Shown here piece after piece: positions 20,589 to 30,799 of a stretch of DNA of 64,000 nt. The stretch's first letter is position 1. Each line of letters starts with the position of its first letter. A model generated the notes under the pieces. The model had not been told where the DNA came from and ran no database searches. It was given only the letters and a program-made list of their open reading frames with translations. The DNA comes from Pseudomonas vlassakiae. GTDB taxonomy: Bacteria; Pseudomonadota; Gammaproteobacteria; Pseudomonadales; Pseudomonadaceae. The position numbers were made by a program, and so were the translations under genes. The stretch spans positions 124,001-188,000 of the forward strand of contig NZ_JABWRP020000009.1 of the NCBI RefSeq assembly GCF_014269035.2, in the 5' to 3' direction.

Positions 20589-20707
20589 TTGTGGGAGCGG
20601 CCTTGCGTCGCGAAAGGGGTGCGCAGCGCCCCCAGAATTGCAGCTTCGCCACATGAAATGCCGGGGCCGCGTTGCGGCCCTTTCGCGACACAAGGCCGCT
20701 CCCACAA
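20589..20707. repeat. REP-type inverted repeat pair
   Basis: 30-base arms at 20589-20618 and 20678-20707, one mismatch, same family as 12434-12552. Confidence 0.85.
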
Positions 20708-20740
20708 AAAAGCATGTGTTTGGGGCTGACAGGCACCCAT

Positions 20741-20772
20741 AAAAAAACCCGCCACATGTGGCGGGTTTTTTT
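20741..20772. terminator. Bidirectional terminator
   Basis: Stem ACCCGCCACATGTGGCGGGT (20747-20767 region) with an A run before and a T run after, serving the I78 gene on + and the cold-shock gene on -. Confidence 0.85.
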
Positions 20773-20785
20773 ACAGCTGCCCGAA

Positions 20786-20998
20786 TTACTCCGGACGAAC
20801 CTGCGCAGCCTGCATGCCCTTCTGGCCGCGCTCGGCGACGAAGGAAACAGTCTGGCCTTCTTTCAGGCTCTTGAAGCCGTCGGATTCGATGGCTTTGAAG
20901 TGTACGAACAGGTCGTCGCCGCCGCCTGCTGGGGTGATGAAGCCGTAGCCTTTTTCATCATTGAACCATTTGACGGTGCCTTGTTGGCGATTGGACAT
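20786..20998 (-). CDS. Cold-shock domain protein (CspA/CspD family)
   Basis: 70-residue single OB-fold RNA chaperone. RNP1-type KGYGFITP and RNP2-type DLFVHF are intact. ATG at 20998 has GGAG upstream and gives the normal CSP length. Long AT-rich leader between 20999 and 21080 is typical of csp genes but no cold box was identified. Confidence 0.93.
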   Translation of the reverse strand: MSNRQQGTVKWFNDEKGYGFITPAGGGDDLFVHFKAIESDGFKSLKEGQTVSFVAERGQKGMQAAQVRPE

Positions 20999-21161
20999 GA
21001 GGTGAATCTCCAGAACATTTAGTTTTTTCAGTGGTGCAATGCGGCCGAGGCTACGGAGCACGGGGTACATCATAGTCTAATTCTGCGCATCTAGCGCCTT
21101 TTACCTTCGCAGGATATTGATCCACGGCAAATAATGCCGGGCTTGCTCTGGCTTTAAGGTT

Positions 21162-21467
21162 TCAGCCCTTCGGCGCGCAGCTCTGTTTCACCACGGTTTG
21201 CGCCTTCTGCATCAGCTTGGCATCGACGCCATCCTTGCTGTCCAGGTCGGCGATTTCCGCGTCGGTGAAATTCTTTTTGATCGCCTGGGCACCACAGTCG
21301 CAGTGCTTTTTCGCGGTGGCGGCGTCGACGCCTTGGCTGCTGGCGACTTGGGTGCACTGGGCCATGTAGCCGGCTTCCTTCCCGGCTGGGAAGTTGCCAG
21401 CGTTCGCAGCCACGGGCAGCAGCAGGGCGCCAGCGGCCGCCAGGGCCAGAAGAGACGGTACTCGCAT
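21162..21467 (-). CDS. Small secreted protein with four cysteines
   Basis: 101 residues. Sec signal peptide (LLALAAAGALLLPVAANA) followed by a mature domain with four Cys (AQCTQV, KHCDCGA, QSCAPKG), which suggests two disulfides in the periplasm. No family recognised. AAGGAGT lies upstream of the ATG. Confidence 0.7.
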   Translation of the reverse strand: MRVPSLLALAAAGALLLPVAANAGNFPAGKEAGYMAQCTQVASSQGVDAATAKKHCDCGAQAIKKNFTDAEIADLDSKDGVDAKLMQKAQTVVKQSCAPKG

Positions 21468-21797
21468 AACCAGTTACTCCTTGGGTTAAGGTCTCATCAA
21501 GAGTAGGTTGCTTCCCAAGGTCTGATAGGGATTTTTCCGGGATAGTTCACCGAAGCGGTGTAATTTCCAAATATTTCTGCGGGCCACGCAACCCGCGTGC
21601 TAGCATGCCCGGCTTGCAGCAAGGCCCTTGCTGCGATGTTTTTTCTTTCCAGTCACTCTGGTTCGTCCCTGGCAAGCTGAAAGGCTTCTGCCACTGTGAG
21701 GCAGGCTTCCCCCAAGGGAAGGCAGGTCGGATCTTGTACTGGCTCATCCCAACCCACGTGACCTTTGGTAGGGGTCACCACTAGGAGAGGAGGCGCC
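21468..21797 (+). promoter_or_regulatory. thrS leader region with terminator-like hairpin
   Basis: 330 bases with no gene. GCAGCAAG (21616-21623) pairs with CTTGCTGC (21627-21634) and six T follow at 21639-21644, a terminator or attenuator ahead of thrS. Further short inverted repeats lie between 21676 and 21725. AGGAGAGGAGG precedes the thrS ATG. No Thr-rich leader peptide was found. Confidence 0.5.
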
Positions 21798-23720
21798 ATG
21801 CCCGTTATTACTCTTCCCGATGGCAGTCAACGTTCGTTTGATCACGCCGTATCCGTCGCCGACGTCGCCGCATCCATCGGCGCAGGCCTGGCCAAGGCCA
21901 CCGTGGCCGGCAAGGTCGACGGCAAGCTGGTCGATGCCTGCGACCTGATCAACCACGACGCCACCCTGCAGATCATCACCCCTAAAGATGCAGAGGGACT
22001 GGAGATCATCCGCCACTCGTGTGCCCACCTGGTCGGCCACGCGGTGAAGCAGCTGTACCCGACCGCCAAGATGGTGATCGGCCCGGTGATCGACGAAGGC
22101 TTCTATTACGACATCGCCTACGAGCGCCCCTTCACCCCTGAAGACATGGCTGCCATCGAAAAGCGCATGATGGAGCTGATCGAAAAAGACTATGACGTGG
22201 TCAAGAAGATGACCCCGCGCGCCGAAGTCATCGAAGTGTTCAAGGCCCGTGGCGAAGACTACAAGCTGCGCCTGGTCGAAGATATGCCGGACGAGCAGGC
22301 CATGGGCCTGTATTACCACGAAGAATACGTCGACATGTGCCGTGGCCCGCACGTGCCGAACACGCGCTTCCTCAAGGCCTTCAAGCTGACCAAGCTGTCC
22401 GGCGCCTACTGGCGCGGCGATGCCAAGAACGAGCAGCTGCAACGCGTCTACGGCACCGCCTGGGCCGACAAGAAGCAACTGGCCGCCTACATCCAGCGCA
22501 TCGAAGAAGCCGAAAAGCGCGACCACCGCAAGATCGGCAAGCAGCTCGACCTCTTCCACCTGCAGGAAGAAGCCCCGGGCATGGTGTTCTGGCACGCCAA
22601 CGGCTGGACCGTGTACCAGGTGCTCGAGCAGTACATGCGCCAGGTTCAGCGCGTCAACGGCTACCAGGAAATCAAGACCCCGCAGGTCGTCGACCGCATC
22701 CTCTGGGAGCGCTCCGGCCACTGGTCGAACTACGCCGAAAACATGTTCACCACCTCGTCGGAAAGCCGGGACTACGCGGTCAAGCCGATGAACTGCCCGT
22801 GCCACGTGCAGGTGTTCAACCAGGGCCTGAAGAGCTACCGCGACCTGCCGCTGCGCCTGGCCGAGTTCGGTGCCTGCCACCGCAACGAGCCCTCCGGCGC
22901 CCTGCACGGCATCATGCGCGTGCGTGGCTTCGTGCAGGACGACGCGCACATCTTCTGCACCGAAGAACAGGTGAAGAAAGAAGCCGCCGACTTCATCAAG
23001 CTGACCCTGGACGTGTACAAGGACTTCGGCTTCACCGACATCGCCATGAAGCTGTCCACCCGCCCGGCCAAGCGTGTCGGCTCCGAAGAGCTGTGGGACC
23101 GCGCCGAAGGTGCACTGGCCGACGCCCTGAACGAGTCGGGCCTGGAGTGGGAATACCAGCCGGGCGAGGGCGCCTTCTACGGGCCAAAGATCGAGTTCAC
23201 CCTGCGCGACTGCCTCGGCCGTAACTGGCAGTGCGGTACCCTGCAGTACGACCCGAACCTGCCAGAACGCCTGGATGCCAGCTATATCGCCGAAGATAAC
23301 AGCCGGGTTCGCCCCGTCATGCTGCACCGTGCGATCCTCGGTTCGTTCGAACGCTTCATCGGCATGCTGATCGAGCACTACGCTGGCGTGTTCCCGGCGT
23401 GGCTGGCACCGACCCAGGCGGTGATCATGAACATCACCGACAAACAGGCCGATTTCGCCCTCGAAGTGGAAAATGCCCTGAACGGTAGCGGTTTCCGTGC
23501 CAAGTCGGACTTGAGAAATGAGAAGATCGGCTTTAAAATCCGCGAGCATACTTTGCTCAAGGTCCCGTACCTTTTGGTTATAGGGGACCGTGAAGTCGAA
23601 ACACGAACCGTCGCTGTGCGTACTCGCGAAGGCGCAGACCTGGGCTCCATGCCCGTCGCCCAGTTCGTTGAGCTTCTGACACAAGCGGTTTCCCGGCGTG
23701 GACGCCAAGAATCGGAGTAA
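21798..23720 (+). CDS. thrS: Threonyl-tRNA synthetase
   Basis: 640 residues, standard class II ThrRS. It has TGS ([10 protein letters not shown]), editing/SAD domain with [14 protein letters not shown] and MCRGPHV, the catalytic core with motif 2-type [11 protein letters not shown] and zinc ligands (MNCPCH), and the anticodon-binding C-terminus. ATG at 21798 has AGGAGG upstream; the frame opens at 21765 but adds non-family residues. Stop overlaps an ATG of the infC frame by one base. Confidence 0.97.
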   Translation: MPVITLPDGSQRSFDHAVSVADVAASIGAGLAKATVAGKVDGKLVDACDLINHDATLQIITPKDAEGLEIIRHSCAHLVGHAVKQLYPTAKMVIGPVIDEGFYYDIAYERPFTPEDMAAIEKRMMELIEKDYDVVKKMTPRAEVIEVFKARGEDYKLRLVEDMPDEQAMGLYYHEEYVDMCRGPHVPNTRFLKAFKLTKLSGAYWRGDAKNEQLQRVYGTAWADKKQLAAYIQRIEEAEKRDHRKIGKQLDLFHLQEEAPGMVFWHANGWTVYQVLEQYMRQVQRVNGYQEIKTPQVVDRILWERSGHWSNYAENMFTTSSESRDYAVKPMNCPCHVQVFNQGLKSYRDLPLRLAEFGACHRNEPSGALHGIMRVRGFVQDDAHIFCTEEQVKKEAADFIKLTLDVYKDFGFTDIAMKLSTRPAKRVGSEELWDRAEGALADALNESGLEWEYQPGEGAFYGPKIEFTLRDCLGRNWQCGTLQYDPNLPERLDASYIAEDNSRVRPVMLHRAILGSFERFIGMLIEHYAGVFPAWLAPTQAVIMNITDKQADFALEVENALNGSGFRAKSDLRNEKIGFKIREHTLLKVPYLLVIGDREVETRTVAVRTREGADLGSMPVAQFVELLTQAVSRRGRQESE

Positions 23721-23725
23721 TGACT

Positions 23726-24271
23726 ATTAAGCGTGAAATGAGAAACGATAAGCGTGCTGTACCGAAGGCCCCGATCAACGAGAATATCTCGGCCCGCGAG
23801 GTTCGGTTAATTGGCGCTGATGGCGAGCAGGTTGGCATCGTCTCGATTGATGAAGCGCTTCGTATCGCTGAAGAAGCGAAGCTGGATCTGGTGGAAATCT
23901 CTGCAGACGCGGTACCGCCTGTCTGCAAGGTGATGGACTACGGCAAGCACCTCTTCGAAAAGAAGAAGCAGGCTAACGAAGCCAAGAAAAACCAGAAGCA
24001 GATCCAGATCAAGGAAATCAAGTTTCGTCCAGGGACGGAAGAAGGGGATTACCAGGTAAAACTACGCAACCTGGTACGTTTCCTTACCGATGGGGACAAG
24101 GCCAAGATCTCTCTGAGATTCCGCGGCCGTGAGATGGCCCACCAGGAGCTGGGCATGGAGCTGTTGAAGCGGGTCGAAACCGACCTCGCCGAATACGGCA
24201 CCGTTGAGCAGCATCCTAAGATGGAAGGACGCCAGCTTATGATGGTCATCGCCCCCAAAAAGAAGAAGTAA
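23726..24271 (+). CDS. infC: Translation initiation factor IF-3, probable ATT start
   Basis: About 181 residues. N- and C-terminal IF-3 domains ([52 protein letters not shown], basic tail APKKKK). An ATG at 23720 overlaps the thrS stop, but the only Shine-Dalgarno, GGAG at 23714-23717, is two bases from it and eight from the ATT at 23726. In E. coli IF-3 starts at AUU and represses its own translation; the spacing here suggests the same. A third option is the ATG at 23738. Confidence 0.93.
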   Translation: MKREMRNDKRAVPKAPINENISAREVRLIGADGEQVGIVSIDEALRIAEEAKLDLVEISADAVPPVCKVMDYGKHLFEKKKQANEAKKNQKQIQIKEIKFRPGTEEGDYQVKLRNLVRFLTDGDKAKISLRFRGREMAHQELGMELLKRVETDLAEYGTVEQHPKMEGRQLMMVIAPKKKK

Positions 24272-24332
24272 TCTCCCGGGCACGGCAGGCCTGATGATTA
24301 TTGTGTAATTTTATCGAATGCGGAGTTCCAAC

Positions 24333-24527
24333 ATGCCAAAAATGAAAACCAAGAGCGGTGCTGCGAAGCGCTTCCTGAAGACCGCTTCCGGCTTCAAGCA
24401 CAAGCACGCTTTCAAGAGCCACATCCTGACCAAAATGTCGACCAAGCGTAAGCGTCAACTGCGCGGTGCCAGCCTGCTGCACCCGTCTGACGTGGCAAAA
24501 GTCGAGCGCATGCTGCGCGTACGTTAA
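24333..24527 (+). CDS. rpmI: 50S ribosomal protein L35
   Basis: 64 residues, very basic. [13 protein letters not shown] and the [15 protein letters not shown] end are typical. ATG at 24333 with CGGAG upstream. In the usual infC-rpmI-rplT order. Confidence 0.97.
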   Translation: MPKMKTKSGAAKRFLKTASGFKHKHAFKSHILTKMSTKRKRQLRGASLLHPSDVAKVERMLRVR

Positions 24528-24554
24528 TTCTGGTTTAGATAGAGGAAGTTACTC

Positions 24555-24911
24555 ATGGCTCGTGTTAAGCGTGGCGTCATCGCTCGTAAGCGTCACAAGA
24601 AAATTCTGAAACTGGCTAAAGGCTACTACGGTGCACGCTCGCGCGTATTCCGCGTTGCCAAGCAGGCTGTCATCAAGGCAGGTCAATATGCCTACCGTGA
24701 CCGTCGTCAGAAGAAGCGTCAGTTCCGCGCACTGTGGATCGCTCGTATCAACGCCGGTGCCCGCACCAACGGTCTGTCCTACAGCCGTCTGATTGCTGGC
24801 CTGAAAAAGGCTTCGATCGAAATCGACCGTAAGGTTCTGGCCGATCTGGCAGTGAACGAAAAAGCGGCGTTTGCTGCGATTGTCGAGAAAGCTAAAGCCG
24901 TTCTGGCTTAA
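24555..24911 (+). CDS. rplT: 50S ribosomal protein L20
   Basis: 118 residues, basic N-terminal extension ([25 protein letters not shown]) and globular C-terminus ([22 protein letters not shown]). L20 acts in early 50S assembly and in E. coli represses rpmI-rplT. Confidence 0.97.
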   Translation: MARVKRGVIARKRHKKILKLAKGYYGARSRVFRVAKQAVIKAGQYAYRDRRQKKRQFRALWIARINAGARTNGLSYSRLIAGLKKASIEIDRKVLADLAVNEKAAFAAIVEKAKAVLA

Positions 24912-24957
24912 GTACCCGCGACAATCACCCGGCGGCGCTTGCGGTGCCGGGCATTGA

Positions 24958-26037
<1,080 letters not shown>

Positions 26038-26069
26038 GCCCCATCGACGCACTTTTCCAGGAGAACAGC

Positions 26070-28451
26070 ATGAAATTCAGTGAACAGTGGCTGCGCGGTT
26101 GGGTAAACCCGCAAGTCTCCCGTGACGAACTGGTCGCCCGCCTGTCCATGGCCGGCCTCGAAGTCGACAGCGTGACCCCCGCTGCCGGCCAGTTCAGCGG
26201 CATCGTCGTGGGCGAGATCCTCGCCACCGAACAACACCCGGACGCCGACAAGCTGCGCGTGTGCCAGGTGAGCAACGGCCAGGAAACCTTCCAGGTCGTG
26301 TGCGGCGCGCCTAACGCCCGCCCAGGCATCAAGATCCCGTTCGCCATGATCGGCGCCGAACTGCCAGGCGACTTCAAGATCAAGAAGGCCAAGCTGCGCG
26401 GCGTCGAGTCGTTCGGCATGCTCTGCTCGGCTGCCGAGCTGCAGATCAGCGAAGAAAACGACGGCCTGCTGGAACTGGCCGCCGACGCCCCGGTTGGCGA
26501 AGACATCCGCCAGTACCTGAGCCTGGACGACGCCAGCATCGAGATCGGCCTGACCCCGAACCGCGGTGACTGCCTGTCCATCGCAGGCCTCGCCCGCGAC
26601 GTCAGCGCCCTGTACGACACCCCGGTCACCCGCCCGGTGGCACCCGCCGTTGCCCCGGCCCACGACGAAGTGCGCCCGGTCGAAGTCAGCGCCCCGGCGG
26701 CCTGCCCACGTTACCTGGGCCGCGTCATCCGCAACGTCGACCTGAGCAAGCCAACCCCGCTGTGGATGGTCGAGCGCCTGCGCCGCAGCGACGTACGCAG
26801 CATCGACGCCGCCGTCGACATCACCAACTACGTGATGCTCGAACTCGGCCAGCCGATGCACGCCTTCGACCTCGCCGAAATCAACGGCGGCATCCGCGTG
26901 CGCATGGCCGAAGAGGGCGAGAAGCTGGTCCTGCTCGACGGCCAGGAAGTGGCCCTGCGTGCCGACACCCTGGTGATCGCCGACCACACCCGCGCCCTGG
27001 CCATCGCCGGCGTCATGGGTGGCGAGCACAGCGGTGTGAACACCGAGAAAACCCGCGACCTGTTCCTCGAGAGCGCCTTCTTCGAGCCGATCTCCGTCGC
27101 CGGTAAAGCCCGTTCCTACGGCCTGCACACCGATGCCTCGCATCGCTACGAGCGCGGCGTCGACTCGCAGCTTGCCCGCGAAGCCATGGAGCGCGCCACC
27201 CAGCTGATCCTCGACATCGTCGGCGGCGAAGCCGGCCCGATCGTCGAAGCCGTCAGCGAACAGCACCTGCCGAACGTCGCCCCGGTCACCCTGCGCGCCG
27301 ACCGCATCACCCAGATGCTCGGCATGGAGATGGACCCGGCCCAGGTTGAGCAACTGCTCAACAACCTCGGCCTGGCTACCATGGCAAACGGGGCAGGGCA
27401 GTGGACCGTCAACGTCCCAAGCCACCGCTTCGACATCAGCCTGGAAGTCGACCTGATCGAAGAGCTGGCCCGCCTGTACGGTTACAACAACCTGCCCGTG
27501 CGCTACCCGCAAGCCCGCCTCGCGCCGCAAGCCCGCCCGGAAACCCGCGGCGAGCTGCCAAACCTGCGCCGCCTGCTGGTCGCCCGCGGCTATCAGGAAG
27601 CCATCACCTACAGCTTCATCGACCCGAAGCTGTTCGAGCTGTTCAGCCCAGGCGTCGAGCCGCTGCTGCTGGCCAACCCGATCTCCAACGACATGGCCGC
27701 CATGCGCGCCTCGTTGTGGCCGGGCCTGGTCAAGGCCCTGCAGCACAACCTCAACCGCCAGCAAGACCGCGTGCGCCTGTTCGAAAGCGGCCTGCGCTTC
27801 GTCGGCCAGCTCGGTAACCTGCAGCAGCAGCCCATGATCGCCGGCGTCGTCACCGGCAGCCGCCTGCCGGAAGGCTGGGCCAACGGCCGCGACACCATCG
27901 ACTTCTTCGACGTCAAGGCCGACGTCGAAGCCCTGCTGGGCTACAGCGGCGCCCTGAGCGACTTCACCTTCGCCGCCGGCAAGCACCCAGCCCTGCACCC
28001 TGGCCAGACCGCTGTGATCCAGCGCGACGGCAAGGACGTCGGCTACCTCGGCGCCCTCCACCCAGAGCTTGCCAAAGCCCTGGACCTGGACCGCCCGGTG
28101 TTCGTCTTCGAGCTGGTGCTGGGCGATGTGGTCGAAGGCCGCCTGCCGAAATTCAGCGAACTCTCCAAGTTCCCGGAAACCCGCCGCGACCTGGCCTTGA
28201 TCGCAGGACGTGATGTGGCGTCTCAAGACGTGCTTGAAGTAATTCGTGACAATGCAGGCGAATGGCTCACAGACCTCAGGCTGTTTGATGTCTACCAAGG
28301 TAAAGGCATTGATCCTGATAGAAAAAGCCTTGCCGTCGGCTTGACCTGGCAGCATCCATCGCGCACTCTTAACGACGATGAGGTGAACACTACCCTGCAA
28401 AACATCCTCACCTCGCTCGAACAAAGGTTGAACACCACGTTAAGGAAATAA
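26070..28451 (+). CDS. pheT: Phenylalanyl-tRNA synthetase beta subunit
   Basis: 793 residues. Starts [14 protein letters not shown]; contains the tRNA-binding EMAP-like domain (about 40-150), B3/B4 editing domain, B5 domain, catalytic-like fold and the C-terminal ferredoxin-like anticodon-binding domain ([23 protein letters not shown]). Starts 32 bases after pheS and is followed at four bases by ihfA. Confidence 0.97.
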
Positions 28452-28455
28452 CGGC

Positions 28456-28758
28456 ATGGGTGCTCTGACGAAAGCTGAGATGGCCGAAAGGCTGTACGAG
28501 GAGCTGGGGCTTAACAAGCGTGAGGCCAAGGAGCTGGTCGAGCTGTTTTTTGAAGAAATTCGGCACGCACTTGAAGAGAACGAGCAGGTCAAGTTGTCCG
28601 GTTTCGGCAACTTCGACCTTCGCGACAAACGCCAGCGGCCGGGCCGCAACCCCAAGACAGGGGAAGAGATCCCGATCACCGCACGGCGCGTCGTCACCTT
28701 TCGTCCAGGGCAGAAGTTGAAAGCCCGGGTTGAGGCCTATGCTGGAACCAAGCCATAA
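28456..28758 (+). CDS. ihfA: Integration host factor alpha subunit
   Basis: 100 residues. HU/IHF fold: [23 protein letters not shown], then [24 protein letters not shown] with the intercalating Pro arm. Acts as IhfA-IhfB heterodimer in DNA bending. Overlaps the merR-like gene by 20 bases. Confidence 0.97.
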
Positions 28759-29095
28759 CGACGAACTGCCCCCCATACCGGGCAAACGCTACTTCACCAT
28801 CGGTGAAGTGAGCGAGTTGTGCGCCGTAAAGCCACACGTGCTGCGGTATTGGGAGCAGGAGTTTCCTCAGCTCAACCCTGTGAAGCGGCGGGGGAACCGG
28901 CGGTATTATCAGCGGCAGGATGTGCTGATGATCCGCCAGATCCGGGCCCTGCTGTATGACCAGGGGTTCACCATTGGCGGGGCGCGGTTGCGGCTCTCCA
29001 GTGATGAGGTGAAGGATGAATCGAGCCAGTACAAGCAGCTGATTCGGCAGATGATTGTCGAGCTGGAGGATGTGTTGGTGGTGTTGAAGAAGTAG
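28739..29095 (+). CDS. MerR-family regulator
   Basis: 118 residues. MerR HTH ([22 protein letters not shown], about residues 18-40) with the usual RRGNRRYY wing, and a short C-terminal dimerisation helix without cysteine pairs, so metal sensing is unlikely. Always found behind ihfA in gammaproteobacteria; function unknown. ATG at 28739 lies inside ihfA. Confidence 0.9.
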
Positions 29096-29207
29096 GCTGG
29101 TTTCTGATGAGTGGAAAATTTTTTGAGAAAAAGGTTTCATTTATCAGGAGGTTAGGGTACATTCTTCAACGTTCTCGGCAAGATTGAGAACATGCTTCAA
29201 GCCCAGT

Positions 29208-29284
29208 CGGGGCGTAGCGCAGCCCGGTAGCGCACTTGCATGGGGTGCAAGGGGTCGAGTGTTCGAATCACTCCGTCCCGACCA
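29208..29284 (+). tRNA. tRNA-Pro (GGG)
   Basis: 77 bases with encoded CCA. Acceptor CGGGGCG/CGTCCCG-type pairing, D-arm AGCGCAGCCCGG, anticodon stem CTTGC/GCAAG with loop ATGGGGT (anticodon GGG), T-arm GTGTTCGAATC. Foreign-looking DNA starts right after it, consistent with a tRNA integration site. Confidence 0.97.
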
Positions 29285-29300
29285 TTATTTAAACGATTAA

Positions 29301-29322
29301 GCCACCTTCGGGTGGCTTTTTT
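29301..29322 (+). terminator. Terminator after tRNA-Pro
   Basis: GCCACC-TTCG-GGTGGC (29301-29316) followed by six T. Confidence 0.85.
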
Positions 29323-29792
29323 GTTTGTGCGCTGGAAGCTGCGGGTTGGTGATCGTGTTCAATACGCTTTCGCTCTTTATCGGTTTGAGCCAGATTTCTA
29401 AACATACAACCTGTGATATGCGGGGGGGGGGGGAGTGTAGCTCTACTTTTTCGTGAGCCGGGATAATCTGAATTCTGTCGGTAGATTATTGATATAAATA
29501 GAAAAAATTTATATGAGTTTCAGCTTGGAATACCAATAGGAATGCCGATCACTGCTCGGGCATCCGTTTGCAATCGATCTCAACGCCTTTGCCACGCATG
29601 TGGCCACCAGCTCTCGGCGAGAGCCCTCTGACCGATACAAAAGCTAGCGAAAATCCTCCATCAGCAACGTTTTACGGCAAACCCTTGAAATGAGGTCAGG
29701 TTGCCATCATATAATTGAGGCAAAGTCACCAAGCTGCCAGTTGAGAGGCTCCGGTGATGAACCCCTGTTCGAGTTAGAAGGATTGGAATGCA
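29323..29792. other. AT-richer non-coding left edge of the island, with a G12 tract
   Basis: 470 bases without a supported gene. It contains a run of 12 G at 29422-29433 and an imperfect inverted repeat around 29543-29562 (TGCCGA and TCGGGCA arms). Base composition differs sharply from the core on the left. No copy of the tRNA 3' end was found further right in the window. Confidence 0.5.
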
Positions 29793-30188
29793 ATGTCGAG
29801 TCGGCCAGTAGTGCTCAACCCCGCCTGTATCAAGACCTTGTCTGCGGTGGAGGCTCGCCCTGAGCGTTCAAACCAGCATGAGTTTAATGGTGTGTCCGCG
29901 CTCAAAAACGTGTTTGGGCCTGATCGGGCGGAATTCAGTGCCCAGTTCTCGGTCAGAGGCGAAAGCGTTTCCGATCGGGCTAAAATGACTTGGTATGATG
30001 CCCGCGAGGAACATCCTACTCGCTCCGAGTATCGGCTCTACTTCCAAAACAACCAAGTTATGGAGCATGCCCAAGAGGGTGATAATGTCATCATCGGCTA
30101 CGATGGGCAGGGCCTGCTTCATTGCATCCTAATTCGCACTGGCAGTGCGGAGCACCGCCCTGGCATTTCTCAGTGGGAGCGGTGCTGA
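29793..30188 (+). CDS. EcoRII-N-like domain protein, probably a truncated type II endonuclease
   Basis: 131 residues. The stretch SNQHEFNG, WYDARE, PTRSEYRLYF and AQEGDNVIIGYDGQG resembles the N-terminal DNA-reading domain of EcoRII-type restriction enzymes. Those enzymes run to about 400 residues with a PD-(D/E)XK C-terminal domain; here the frame stops at the domain border and I see no catalytic part behind it. It is either a remnant or a free domain. It faces the other EcoRII-N gene (30362-30799) convergently. Start codon and family both moderately sure. Confidence 0.55.
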   Translation: MSSRPVVLNPACIKTLSAVEARPERSNQHEFNGVSALKNVFGPDRAEFSAQFSVRGESVSDRAKMTWYDAREEHPTRSEYRLYFQNNQVMEHAQEGDNVIIGYDGQGLLHCILIRTGSAEHRPGISQWERC

Positions 30189-30361
30189 GATTGGGTTGAT
30201 GCAGAGAGCGAGGGTTCTCCTCCGCATCTGTTGTCGAACAGCATAAACCAGAAGGGGCGCAGCTTCAGCTTATAGGAAACTAATGCTGGCCCCCAAAGGT
30301 GTTGGATTGTGCACGACGCCGTCAGACTATGGAATCTCTAGATATTACGATAGTTATGTCT

Positions 30362-30799
30362 TTAGTGGACGCGCCGCCATGCTGACTTGATTTTGATCCT
30401 GACACCGCTCTCTAGGTCAAGAGCTTCGAGCGCCGTTGCCGAGCGTACGATCCGAATTCTGTAATGACTGGAGTTTTCGGGCTTAGATATTTCCAATGAT
30501 TCGCCTTGGCGGGCTCCTGTCTCGTTAAAGTACTTCGTCATATGAGTGATTCGGTACTCGTTTCTAGTGCCGGATTTATGGATTTTGTTATTGTAATATA
30601 CAAAGCGAAACTTCCTCATGGTTCCGTCTTCATCTTCGCATTCAATCCATGCATCTGGGTTTTTTATCGCTGGGTCAAGCGAAGGGAGTATTGAAAGAAG
30701 ATCCGACTCTGATTTTGGTATGAGGATGCCGGCTTGATGAGCGCCTGTGGCGCCAACGTCATTAGCGCTCAAAGTTTTTCGGAATACAGGTGTTTTCAT
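30362..30799 (-). CDS. Free-standing EcoRII N-terminal (CCWGG-binding) domain
   Basis: 145 residues. It matches the effector/DNA-binding domain of EcoRII very closely by eye: TLSANDVGATGAHQAGILIP near residues 9-28 and YYNNKIHKSGTRNEYRITH near 68-86, against SANDTGATGGHQ and YYN...KTRNE-RIT in EcoRII (from memory). EcoRII uses this pseudobarrel to read CCWGG. No nuclease domain follows. Last gene of the coupled operon: its ATG overlaps the SNF2 stop by four bases (ATGA). Likely role: sequence reader or regulator of the island system. Confidence 0.8.
   Translation of the reverse strand: MKTPVFRKTLSANDVGATGAHQAGILIPKSESDLLSILPSLDPAIKNPDAWIECEDEDGTMRKFRFVYYNNKIHKSGTRNEYRITHMTKYFNETGARQGESLEISKPENSSHYRIRIVRSATALEALDLESGVRIKIKSAWRRVH

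Noticed and set aside
21468..21797. T-box or Thr leader-peptide attenuator for thrS
   Set aside because: No T-box core and no Thr-rich short frame found; only a simple terminator-like hairpin is supported.
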